Source: Ligula intestinalis (taxonomy: Eukaryota > Platyhelminthes > Cestoda > Diphyllobothriidea > Diphyllobothriidae). Taken from it: a stretch of DNA of 64,000 nt. The notes below the pieces were generated by a model. The model did not search any database. It saw only the letters and a program-made list of their open reading frames with translations, and was not told where the DNA came from. Made by a program: the position numbers and the translations under genes. Below, one piece after another: positions 46,401-54,971 of this stretch; position 1 is the stretch's first letter; each line of letters opens with the position of its first letter. The stretch is from the NCBI GenBank assembly GCA_036362985.1, contig JAYGXS010000004.1:7086890-7150889 (forward strand), read 5' to 3'.

Positions 46401-48090
46401 TCAGTGGCATTGCTGTGCTACAGGTACACATAATCACTGTGCTTTTTTAATCTCTGCTCCACCGATCCGCCGTAAGTACTTCCCGAATAAACACGAAGGT
46501 CGGCGTTCCAGGTGTTTGCACGAGTAAAGAAGAAGGCTAGTCGAGCACCAGAACAGTTTGGTTGTTGCCAATAGAGGAGAATATACGAGTTCCAGGCAGC
46601 AGTTCCGAAGAAGAAGATGCGATCACTGGAACAAGGACTTTTATTTTTCTGACGTTTCGGATTCCGTCGGGAATCCGAAACGTCAGAAAAATAAAAGTCC
46701 TTGTTCCAGTGATCGCATCTTCTTCTTCGGAGTTTGGTTGTTTTTCTGAGCTTCTAAACGTGTAGAGTATGGTAAATGACGCCAAAAGCTGCGATATCGC
46801 TATCTAATTACGTCTTGTGTGAGCTTCCAAGGAAGAAGTGGACAAGGCAGAAGTCTTTGAACAAACCCAGTGCTTGTCACGTTATCTTTCGGTCGCGGAG
46901 TTGCATTGGTCTGCGATGTATGCGCAGCAGGCGACACCCACTACATTGAGAAAAACGCACACACTTCAAGTAAACTACACTTATAACGACTAGTACATTG
47001 ACAGTTCTTAAAATAAGTATTGTATTTTTTGAAACAGAAGTCTTTGCTGAATTGTGTAACTGCCGAAATATGGTAGGGAATCCCACGAAAAGCTTTTTGG
47101 AAAATAGGCTACTTGTGCTTTGCTCGTTGGGTCATTTAAGAACGATGGCTTTTCACTGAATAGCACTGACTTCTCACGTCAGTTTCGGTCGGTTAGATAG
47201 AGGTCTGTTATCAAAAATTAAATGCTGGCGGTAGGAGAGCGAAGAGGGCAATTAACTGGGGTAAATTGTCCCAATTGTGCATTGGAATTGAATTAATTTT
47301 TTAAATCTGCCAGCCCTCCTACTAATTAACTTTGCCTAATAGTCATCTGGTGCATTCTACATTGATTGCTTCGAAAAATCCGCCTGGACAGTCAACCTAC
47401 CATATCAGAATTGGTGGATTCCATACGTTACAGTAGACTAGACGGTTAAATCGACCCGAGGGTGATTAAAATCACAGCTCCCGACGGGACCTCGTAGCAC
47501 AGTTTGTTGTACTTAAGCCTTCTCCTTGCTGAACTAGATTCGAATCGCACTGCGGTCGCCGAGTTTTTTGCAATTGGATCAAATGAATAGCGTATTTAGG
47601 GGTTCAGCCTGTCATTGGAGAAAGTTTTTACGGCAATTGTCCGCTCGAACCATGATTACCGGATGGCCTAAAGGTGAAACCTCACTAAGTAAGAAATATA
47701 TCTATAAGGACAGTCGTCTGTGAGGGACATACCGCCGCAAAAGGGCTCTTGAAAGCTGACTGCTTAAATGCACCCACACGGAGCAGGACACATTTTCTGC
47801 ATCCTCTTTTCCTGGTCGTCTGCCGGCGTGCATTTATAGGGAGAAATCATTCCTGCGCAGCTTATTGCTCTTGGTCGTTTTGTGGTCGACGCCGAGACCG
47901 TTGCCTTAGCGTAGTCCTGCCCGTCGTAATTATCGCCACACACTAACGCCAGCTCCCTTTGTTGTCTCTTTTTCTTCTTCTGTCCGCTCAGCTCCTGGCC
48001 ATTCTGCTGGCTAAAACTCTCTGCACCCAAATTGCCGATCAACTGCGTCTCCTACAGCACGAAAGTATGCTCTGTTGGGACTCGCGGTGA
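40381..48090 (+). CDS. Tetraspanin, TspanC8 type (TSPAN33/TSPAN14-like), 291 residues, six exons
   Basis: Four-pass membrane scaffold. Exons 40381-40479, 40515-40715, 40748-40927, 43837-43968, 46259-46423, 47992-48090 (stop TGA), all phase 0, 292 codons with stop. TM1 spans the first junction (WVKYVLSVTNFLFV / MIGGILLVLGIIAFV). TM2 ends in the intracellular motif GSLRENQCLLKF, TM3 is LAMLFVSETIIGILFFIY and TM4 lies in NVVPVSCVISGIAVLQLLAI. The large extracellular loop carries CCG (163-165) and eight cysteines in total (163, 164, 180, 190, 196, 197, 212, 233), with VPFSCC and VINTSCG as in TSPAN5/14/15/17/33. Those proteins escort ADAM10, so that role is inferred here. Two N-glycosylation sequons (NDS, NTS) lie in the loop. 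The start Met was chosen because SRHFYHRR..FNYVNRWVKY resembles the basic N-tail of the family. The first two introns are only about 35 and 32 bp. The last exon could in principle splice at GTATGC (48065), but the TGA-terminated tail of normal length is preferred. Confidence 0.93.
40480..40514 (+). other. 35-bp intron 1 of the tetraspanin
   Basis: GTTCGT...ACATACAG. It is AT-rich with no long pyrimidine tract. Length becomes 38 bp if the GTGGTT donor is used. Confidence 0.75.
40515..40715 (+). CDS. Tetraspanin exon 2 (TM1-TM2)
   Basis: Acceptor ACATACAG, donor GTGAGA. It encodes the rest of TM1, the small extracellular loop, TM2 and the GFIGSLRENQCLLKF motif that marks tetraspanins. Confidence 0.92.
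40716..40747 (+). other. 32-bp intron 2 of the tetraspanin
   Basis: GTGAGA...TATTTAG. Translating through it disrupts the TM2-TM3 junction. Removing it joins LLKF to YYISLAMLF, matching the family. Confidence 0.85.
40748..40927 (+). CDS. Tetraspanin exon 3 (TM3 and start of large loop)
   Basis: Acceptor TATTTAG, donor GTGAGTG. It encodes TM3 and a helix-rich stretch (NHAEEIVKKTF, NFMDFLQKE) ending just before the CCG motif of the next exon. Confidence 0.92.
42195..42535 (+). repeat. Dispersed repeat, family R (about 340 bp)
   Basis: Begins GCGGTAGATGCGCTGGACCA and ends CGCCCGTATCGACGATTAAG. The same blocks recur at 4720-5000 (+), 51765-52105 (+), 28255-28535 (+) and, reversed, near 11290-11450, 18525-18590 and 49340-49440. 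No coding capacity; origin unknown. Confidence 0.6.
43837..43968 (+). CDS. Tetraspanin exon 4 (CCG motif)
   Basis: Acceptor CATTTCAG, donor GTAGGC. It encodes LQCCGPRSYTDW, YFACNDS, EACGVPFSCC: six of the eight loop cysteines and the PxSCC motif. Confidence 0.95.
44275..44970 (+). mobile_element. RTE LINE remnant, many frameshifts
   Basis: Stretches matching the 1834-2880 copy in order: DDIALLISCFGDLQ-like, IGKTKLFSRCIP, SFSYFGVRLL..GQSKDDIASRID, DDWNLGVLDHRCLK, then the HVL.HPPHEPCYAA region. It sits in tetraspanin intron 43969-46258, same strand. Confidence 0.72.
45205..45325 (+). repeat. 115-bp repeat shared with 29588-29705
   Basis: See the - strand copy; GCTACGTTTCGCTAGACGAG and GATTAAACTCATTAACCGAG are shared. 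Confidence 0.6.
46259..46423 (+). CDS. Tetraspanin exon 5 (end of large loop, TM4)
   Basis: Acceptor TTACAG, donor GTACAC. It encodes VINTSCGFG, the last loop cysteine in VGC, and the first half of TM4. Confidence 0.94.
46604..46731. repeat. Perfect palindrome, 62-bp arms, 4-base spacer
   Basis: 46604-46665 and 46670-46731 are exact reverse complements, separated by GTCG. Related to the outer part of the foldback at 24197-24493. It lies in tetraspanin intron 46424-47991. Confidence 0.95.
47475..47600 (+). mobile_element. tRNA-like SINE, second family
   Basis: GGGACCTCGTAGCACAG (A side), GATTCGAATCGCA (B box), then CCGAGTTTTTTGCAATTGGA, a tail shared with 58060-58090, 63690-63720 and 5558-5590. 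In the last tetraspanin intron. Confidence 0.55.
47992..48090 (+). CDS. Tetraspanin terminal exon 6
   Basis: A long pyrimidine tract precedes acceptor GCTCAG. It encodes the second half of TM4 (LLAILLAKTLC) and a cytosolic tail TQIADQLRLLQHES, comparable to the QI.DQIKLQLYN tail of TSPAN33, then TGA at 48088-48090. The 3' UTR runs into the 400-base gap. Confidence 0.85.
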   Translation, partial: LLAILLAKTLCTQIADQLRLLQHESMLCWDSR

Positions 48091-48177
48091 TTGCTGCAGC
48101 TGATGCCGCTATCGCCATCTTCCCTGCCGCTCCGATGCATCTGCCATGCTTCATTTCTTCTCTTCTGATTCGCTCCC

Positions 48178-48577
48178 NNNNNNNNNNNNNNNNNNNNNNN
48201 NNNNNNNNNNNNNNNNNNNNNNNNNNNNNNNNNNNNNNNNNNNNNNNNNNNNNNNNNNNNNNNNNNNNNNNNNNNNNNNNNNNNNNNNNNNNNNNNNNNN
48301 NNNNNNNNNNNNNNNNNNNNNNNNNNNNNNNNNNNNNNNNNNNNNNNNNNNNNNNNNNNNNNNNNNNNNNNNNNNNNNNNNNNNNNNNNNNNNNNNNNNN
48401 NNNNNNNNNNNNNNNNNNNNNNNNNNNNNNNNNNNNNNNNNNNNNNNNNNNNNNNNNNNNNNNNNNNNNNNNNNNNNNNNNNNNNNNNNNNNNNNNNNNN
48501 NNNNNNNNNNNNNNNNNNNNNNNNNNNNNNNNNNNNNNNNNNNNNNNNNNNNNNNNNNNNNNNNNNNNNNNNNNNNN
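48178..48577. other. Assembly gap (400 N)
   Basis: Starts 88 bases after the tetraspanin stop, so the 3' UTR and poly(A) signal of that gene may be lost in it. Confidence 1.
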
Positions 48578-49770
48578 GCGCGCACGTGCATGTGTCCTTT
48601 CGTGGCCCTTGTCATGCGTGACCTCAGAACCTAGCTGGTGGTTGTTCGTGCGTCCTCTAGTGCCAGCCTTTGAAGGTCGCTCTCTTTGCCCGCTCTGCGT
48701 GAATTGGTTGCCTGTCCGATTCCTTTTCTCTGGTGCCCTCAGGATGGCCCGAATTATGACTCGCGCGCTCGCCGTCCTAATACCATGTGTTGGAGTTTCG
48801 TGACAGAGTGTGCCGTAAAGTGGCTGTCAGTAGGGCAGGAAAAGCGTGGGTTTTTTGGACGTACATTAAAAGTGGAGGGCAGGCTGTTCACGAGACCCCT
48901 TAACATCATCGGTGGGAGTTTGAGAATTCATCTAGAACTGGCACTGATCAGGGTCAGTGTTGCGTCACTTAGCAAACAAGCGGCTGCTTGCAGGAGGGAA
49001 TACAGGTACTGCGCCACAACTACCCGCCGTTTCAGGCGCCTTTCAAAGAGCAACGCGCTACCCAAGTGCGTGAGCACTGTTCAGCGTCACACCAACGGGT
49101 CCGTTTTTCTCTTGGCGGGCTGATACACGCCTCGAGCGGCTTAGGCACAATTGAGGCATAGGATGACATATTTTGCCTGAGTAGGGTTTCGCAGTTTTTT
49201 TGGTGGGAAAACGTTATTTGTGAGAAGTTTCAGTGCGTATGTGCTGCACGCAAACTGTGTGCTTTGAGTTGGGCAGCGCTGTGGAAAACCGACATCCGGC
49301 AAGTTGACATTTCGCCCATCTCTTCAATCGCTTGCTTCCGAGCATACGGGAAGCAAACTCGGATTAGTTTTAATTTAAGAGAGACTTGCGCTGAATCTAC
49401 CGCACATGCCCGGTGTCATGAACAAGTCAAGAAGACCAGAAGCGGGAGAGGGCGCAGTTTGCTGGCGTGGACAGAGCCGGCACACCTTGCTTGGATCCAA
49501 CCAAGCGGGAGATCCCGAAGTATGCAGCGCTGCTGTCAGCACAATGACAGCGACCCATCAGCGAAGTCTTTGATTGAGACTAGATGATTTTGCTGATATC
49601 TGCCGTCCCTTTTGTCCACACCTCTCACTTAATGTTTCAGGGCAGACTAAAAACGTTTCGGATACTCGTTGATGAATGTTCACCTGATCGCTAACGGGAC
49701 TCATTTGCCCCGCTCTGCCTTGGGCCCCGCCAGAGGTCCTGACAGCCTTAACAGCTGGTTTTAGTAGGCA
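48578..49770. other. Intergenic between tetraspanin and Chibby
   Basis: No protein-like frame. Contains a reversed piece of repeat family R around 49340-49440. Confidence 0.4.
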
Positions 49771-49772
49771 GA

Positions 49773-49985
49773 TAGTATTGCCCGCAAAGAAAAGGGGGAC
49801 TGGAATGGCCATTTCTGGCTTATTAGCCATCGTCAGCCAGTCATACTCAGAACCCACTGGTGGCTCACTCGGTCACGTGAACTTTCCTCGACTAGTGTCA
49901 GTATCCCCTGATCTACCGCGGCTAGGCAACGAGCTCGTGACTCAATGGTTAGGGCGCTTAAGTTCGATCAAAATCGGGTCCAGGT
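49773..49985. mobile_element. SINE pieces (two, opposite strands)
   Basis: 49785-49865 carries the core on - (GGAATGGCCATTTCTGGCTT on +). 49930-49985 carries a + strand tRNA-like head (CGTGACTCAATGGTTAGGGC, then AAGTTCGATC). Confidence 0.55.
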
Positions 49986-50438
49986 ATGACGAAACAGTTC
50001 TAATGTTGGGGTTGATGGTAGTAGCTATAAGGGTCTTGATACTTTTTCATTCGCTACCACTCTGGCCAGTGCACCTCTTTAGTTTCACAGCCTTTCTCTG
50101 TGACAATTTTGGCCTGTTCACTGTCTATACGAATTCGCTCTTTAATTGTTCTGTGGCAGGGCTTCGGTTTGGGGAACTGTTAATTTAAAGGGGTGAACGC
50201 TACATATTTTTCCTTTAAGCCTCACACTAGGGTGCTCACAGGCAGTCTTGCGAGACCCAATGGTAGAGCCTTTAATTTAGTGCTCAATGACTACGAAGAC
50301 AGGGATAGAGCCTCACATTAATGCGGAATAAGCAAACTTTTTCGTTAGGAATTTCCGCAGCGGTTCGATGACACGTGCAATTGCCAGTCTGTGTGTATAG
50401 TTCGCTTTCGCGTATTCATATTAATCTCTTTTCTTTTT

Positions 50439-50448
50439 CTACGTTTAG
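50439..50448 (+). promoter_or_regulatory. Splice acceptor upstream of Chibby ATG (5' UTR intron or trans-splice site)
   Basis: A T-rich tract followed by ACGTTTAG lies 25 bases before the start codon. Flatworms can add a spliced leader at such sites. An ordinary 5' UTR exon upstream is equally possible. Confidence 0.45.
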
Positions 50449-50473
50449 GCAAAATTTCACTCCCGATCCCAGG

Positions 50474-50657
50474 ATGCCTATCTTCCATAAAAAGTTCAGC
50501 ATACCGAAGCTGCCCTCACGCAAGGCCTCGAGTATGACGAATCTGAGCCAACTGGATGCCAGCACGCGAAGCAAGGAGTTCGGTCTGGAATATGGTGTCG
50601 TCAAGGCCCGGTTGAGTGGTCGCAATTTGGTCTTTGACAAGGGCAAATGGATTGTCG
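50474..50657 (+). CDS. CBY1: Chibby exon 1 (coding part)
   Basis: ATG at 50474, donor GTGCGT at 50658. It holds the N-terminal conserved block including RKASSMTNL and GLEYG. The open frame continues upstream to the acceptor at 50448, but MPIF matches the family start. Confidence 0.92.
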
Positions 50658-53600
50658 GTGCGTAGCATATACTTTTTTTCCTGTCCCCATGGGACCTTTT
50701 TTCCGCAAGAAATCCATTAGCTGAGCTTTATAGACACTCGATTCTTTACTCTGTCAATCCCTCTTCCCTCCCTGTGCTGGTAAATTTCTGTGCTTGATCT
50801 GAAAAGATACATGGCCGGCCCCGTGGCTCAGTGATAGCGCGTTGGACGTTGCACTAAATGACCGAAGAATTCTTATTGGATCGAAGGTCGGGCAAACTTG
50901 GGGTTACTATTGATAGCTGATAAAGGTTAATAAGCCATAACTTGCAACCTCAGACTCCATTGGAACCAACCAAGAACGAGAAATGATCAACCCAAACTCC
51001 ATTAATAGGTAAAACCCTTGCCGCTGCAATCTTCCGATCCGATTCCGTAAGTGGAAAGACTAGTGTATTCTTTACGGAAGATTTGGAGAATAGGTAGGAG
51101 GAGATTGACCGTCAGACGAACATGCATCCGCTCCCAAACAGGACGGCATCCGAATTATTTGAGCGCGAGACTAGTCACAAGTGTCTAGAGAGCAGTCTTT
51201 GTTTGAGTCGTTTTTGAAGACGATTAGCCAGACAGATTGTGGTGGGCCTGCAGGCGTGCACATGCTAGCAGCCGTGGTACGCAAGCCTTGCGCGCAGAGC
51301 ATGCGGCTGTCCCCAGAGGCAGGCCGAGGACTTTAATCACGTGACCTCATATTTGGCGTGATGGGGTAGGTACAGGCGTTACAGCGTCGCTGCATATCCA
51401 TTGTCTTTGTCAGTCCCGCTTCCTGTATAATTACTAATCGCTATGCTACTGCCTGCAGAGGTTCCCGATGAAGTCTCAAGGCGCCTCAAGATGAGCACAT
51501 CACTGTAACTTGGCCGTTGAACGCTCCCCTAACTCGAAAAATCCATTTTCTACCCAATTTGTATTCCGTAAAGATTACGGGCATAGGAACCGTCCGCAGT
51601 GCAGATGCCTTTGCGTCAACTTCCAGGCAAACTAGGGTTAGGTTTAAGGTTAGGATTGGGCTTAAGTTCAGAGTTAGAGCTAATGCTTACTACATAATTA
51701 GGGTCAGGGTCAAGATAATGGCTCTTTTTTGGGTTTAGGTTAGGGTTAGGGTGCCCCTAAAAGGACCTCGTGGCACATGTACTGGATAAACACGGGAGCC
51801 AGATCAGGGTACGGCAAGCGTTATACGGGTTAGGTTCCCATGATAAATTCCGAAGGTGGGAAAAGAGGGGGGAGGTAGAAGCGTGGTGGCGTGCATAGGG
51901 GCAGCTTCAGCCTCGTCAACCACCTACGCCCTCTCCCATCTCTGGTCTTCTTGACTTTTTCTTGAAATCAGTCACAGGCAAGGAGTGGTGAGAGAGTTAA
52001 GCAGATGCAGCGAAAGTCCACTTGTAAGTCACCGTTCATGCAGCACTCCGCTGTGGATCATACGGTGGACGAAGTCGAACTCAACGGTCGATCTTTCGTT
52101 TGTGTTAGGCGACGGGAATAGTTATTCTTCTAGCTTTGACGGAACGCTTCAATTTAGGGGGACCATATAAGTACGATTTAGCATATATTATCCTCATTCA
52201 TACAACGAGTTATCGTCAAAGAAAAGTGTTTTGCGTGCCATGAACATACGCTTGACAGCGTTTCGCATTGGCTGTGACCACAGTACTCCGGTAAGATCGG
52301 ATTTGTCCACTTCACCGATAATTTGCTCGGCTGTTGTAGAGCCTCCTTTTGAAGGCAGATTGAACATAATATTATCCAATCTGGACGGGATGCTGCAAAC
52401 AAACGCGTCATTTCGGCGAGAATGGCTTGCTGGGCCTTAACACATTCCTTCCTGGCCGATTCTTTTCTCTTTCTCTGCCAAGTTTGTTTTGGACAGTGAC
52501 GCTATCCGATTTCCCGAACTTTGTTGTTATTCCGAAAATTTGGAACTATTTGGCTGTGTGCGCAGAATTGACCTTGTTACCGGACAACTTCTGCGCGCCG
52601 AAAGTAGAGATCAAAGTCCTTCCAGTACTCAGGACAGTCTAACTAACGTCAATCCCACACAGACTGCAATGTTTCACTTGCCTGGGAAAGAGATCACTGG
52701 ACTGAAAACGATTAAATGCTGGTTTCTCCGGTCTTTCCAGCCTGGATTTGGCGCTTAGCTGTCTCAGATTTCCCCACAGAGTTCCATTACGGTTGCTCCT
52801 TCCATAAAAACTTCCCGCATTGATTCAGGGCATGCGTGACCTGATCATCTGGGGCATTCCATACACCCCAGGTATTCATTCATCGCATGTTTTTGGTTTG
52901 AACACGTGCTTTTACGTGTTTTTTAAACCATAGTTCGCAAAGTTTTGCTACGTGCCGTTTTTGATACATTTCTTCACCTTCTTTTTCCTCTCCCTCTGAC
53001 TCGCAGACAGTCAGGCGCAAAACGGCGATTCGGAGACGGCGCCATCATCCGAACTTGCCAGGGAGTGCAATCAAATCAAAAATGAAAACAAGAAACTCAC
53101 TGAGGAGAATAACTTGTTAAAGTTGAAGGTTGCCATCCTCTTAGACATGGTAAGCCCGCCATTTTCTCCTCCATATGCTCCGTATATGATGAGTATTGCT
53201 AACATTACTGTTAATGACGCACTTAATATTTGTTTCAATAGTATTACTATTATCTTTAACAATATTATTAATAATTCGGAAAACTCGTAGGCCTCGGCGA
53301 GATTCGAACCCATGACAGCATTGGATTCAAATCCCTACAGGTCACATTTATTGGTCAAATCTGCCAAAGCCCCCTACTTAAAGTATTATAGTTGTATAAA
53401 GACTGACGCCGGAGTTGGGTATCTTAACCGCAGCTTCTCTTTTTACCTAGGCAAACCGCGCAATTGCTATTGGAGACACATAGTTCGACAGGCCCTTTTT
53501 AGGTTTATATTGTTTCCGAAAAGGTAGTTAGCTTGAGGTGGAGGAGAATCGATTGCTGAGAGAAGACAGTTGTCCGATATATTGCCTTCATACAAGAACC

Positions 53601-54701
53601 CGTCCTCAGAGAGCAGCTGGCAGAGATTCGGTGCTTTTCGAGCACACGTTAATATTTAAAACTACTGACGTAAACTAAGTAGTGGTTTATGCAACAATAT
53701 AATGCGCACATTCGCCTCCGCACCTAAACGGGCGCCTTGTTAAGTACCTGATTAATTTCTGCATGTTAGTTTTTTGCTTTCCACTTCTTTCATAGGTTTT
53801 TCCTCTCGCATTTTGGATACAGTCAAGTTTCTATGTTCTAAAAGGGCTAGCTTGTGGGTGGAGCTCAGCACAGATCTGGCAGGCTACCTACAGCAAATAA
53901 GAAGGCTTTTCGTTCGCCGAAAGCATGTCTTTAGTTGGCTGCGTTTTCGAATTCTTATTGCAATCTATCAGCGATCAAAGCGGCAAGAGTTATAAAAGAT
54001 AGGGACCAGTAAAACACCAGTAACATCAGTCTGGAGGTGGCTGCGTAGAGATGCGTATGTCGGCGCCAGATCGGTTAGTCTGAGTCCTCCTGGGAGACCC
54101 AGACTTTAGTAAATTTAAAATTGTTTTGCCTCTGGCGTGGGCGACTATATTCCTAGCTGTGAATTTAAACTCGTGACCTGTTTCGGAAAAATCCTTTGAT
54201 CCATCTGGTGCTGGAATCCAGGAAAAGTTCGAAATCTCCCATCTCTTACCACATGATTTCGGCTAGCGAATAGCCATCTTTTTCCTCCTCTCCCCCCTCG
54301 TCTTCTTTCTTCTTCTTCTCCTTCTTCGTCTTCTTCATCTTTGACTCCGTCTTCCTCCCTTTCTCCCCCTTCTTATGCTTCTTCTCTTTCCTTTTCTTCT
54401 TCTTCTTCTTCTTCTTCTTCTTCTTCTTCGTATCTTCTTCGTATCTTCTTCGTATTCTCTCTCATCTATCTTCTTCTCCCTGCTTATCCATTTACCTAGA
54501 ATGCGAAAATTCGCCCCACGTTTACCTAAAGTCGGGGTGAAGACCCTTAAAATCACCCTCTTCTGCTTTTATTTATCGCAGCTTACCGAAACCACGGCTG
54601 AGGTACACCTTCAGGAGTCTGAAATCCAAAACCTACGCAATATCCTACATCGAAAACCCAGTTCGGTTGGTCCCTCAGACTCTGTCATTGTTGCCTCTTG
54701 A
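50474..54701 (+). CDS. CBY1: Chibby homologue (beta-catenin antagonist / basal body protein), 148 residues, three exons
   Basis: Small coiled-coil protein that in animals binds the beta-catenin C-terminus and 14-3-3 and works at the ciliary transition zone and basal body. Coding exons: 50474-50657, 53007-53149, 54582-54701 (stop TGA); junction phases fit and total 149 codons. The N-terminus MPIFHKKFSIPKLPSRKASS aligns gap-free with the start of human Chibby, placing Ser20 on the known Akt/14-3-3 site. LDASTRSKEFGLEYG and LVFDKGKWIV follow as in the family. Residues about 78-125 (NQIKNENKKLTEENNLLKLK, then VAILLDMLTETTAEVHLQES) are the C-terminal leucine-rich coiled coil. Human Chibby has 126 residues; this one has a longer middle linker and a tail without the clear nuclear signal. 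The 5' UTR begins after an acceptor-like TTTAG at 50448, so a 5' UTR intron or trans-splicing is likely. AATAAA follows at 54966. Confidence 0.93.
50809..50950 (+). mobile_element. tRNA-derived SINE copy
   Basis: GGCCCCGTGGCTCAGTGATA (A box), GGATCGAAGGTC (weak B box), ending TTAATAAGCCATAAC. Lies in Chibby intron 1. Confidence 0.65.
51633..51753 (+). repeat. Degenerate telomere-like TTAGGG tract
   Basis: Repeated variants of TTAGGG: ACTAGGGTTAGG, GGTTAGGATTGGG, AATTAGGGTCAGGG and, least degraded, GGGTTTAGGTTAGGGTTAGG. TTAGGG is the usual animal telomere unit. It lies in Chibby intron 1. Confidence 0.7.
51765..52105 (+). repeat. Dispersed repeat, family R
   Basis: GGATAAACACGGGAGCCAGATC, TCTCTGGTCTTCTTGACTTT and TTGTAAGTCACCGTTCATGC match the other copies in order. 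In Chibby intron 1. Confidence 0.6.
53007..53149 (+). CDS. CBY1: Chibby exon 2 (linker and first heptads)
   Basis: Acceptor CTCGCAG, donor GTAAGC. It encodes a Ser/Glu-rich linker then ENKKLTEENNLLKLKVAILL, the core coiled coil. Confidence 0.93.
54301..54460 (+). repeat. Pyrimidine (TTC)n tract
   Basis: CTT/TTC repeats, longest uninterrupted run near 54398-54429, with TTCGTATC units behind. In Chibby intron 2. Confidence 0.9.
54582..54701 (+). CDS. CBY1: Chibby terminal exon 3
   Basis: Acceptor TTATCGCAG. LTETTAEVHLQESEIQNLR continues the coiled coil like LSESTAESHL in vertebrates; the last 20 residues are poorly conserved. Stop TGA at 54699-54701. Confidence 0.92.
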   Translation, partial: LTETTAEVHLQESEIQNLRNILHRKPSSVGPSDSVIVAS

Positions 54702-54965
54702 TGTCCAGTCGGTGTGGGCTTATGCATTTTGAAAACGTACACCCCAAAGCAATCAACATTCCAGCTTCCGTCCACTTTGGTCGGCTCATTCCACGCCTCC
54801 TGCCCCTAACGCACACGTCCACATGCACACACAAATACACAGTAATCTCCACACACCTACACTCACTGCGATTGTGTCTCTCCCTACAATTTACCTCCTC
54901 AGGTTTTGCGCTCCCTTCGTCTACCTACCTGTAAATGTATGTCTTTATTTTTCCCTATGACTTTC

Positions 54966-54971
54966 AATAAA
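54966..54971 (+). terminator. Poly(A) signal of Chibby
   Basis: AATAAA about 265 bases after the Chibby stop codon and in the right orientation. Cleavage is expected some 10-30 bases later. Confidence 0.65.

Noticed and set aside
46535..46785. Open frames on both strands near 46600 giving the same peptide
   Set aside because: They arise because the palindrome reads the same on both strands.
48075..48803. Long open frame of 242 codons
   Set aside because: It is almost entirely the N gap.
54375..54701. Open frame starting with a leucine run before Chibby exon 3
   Set aside because: The upstream part is the TTC tract of the intron; only the part after the acceptor at 54581 is coding.
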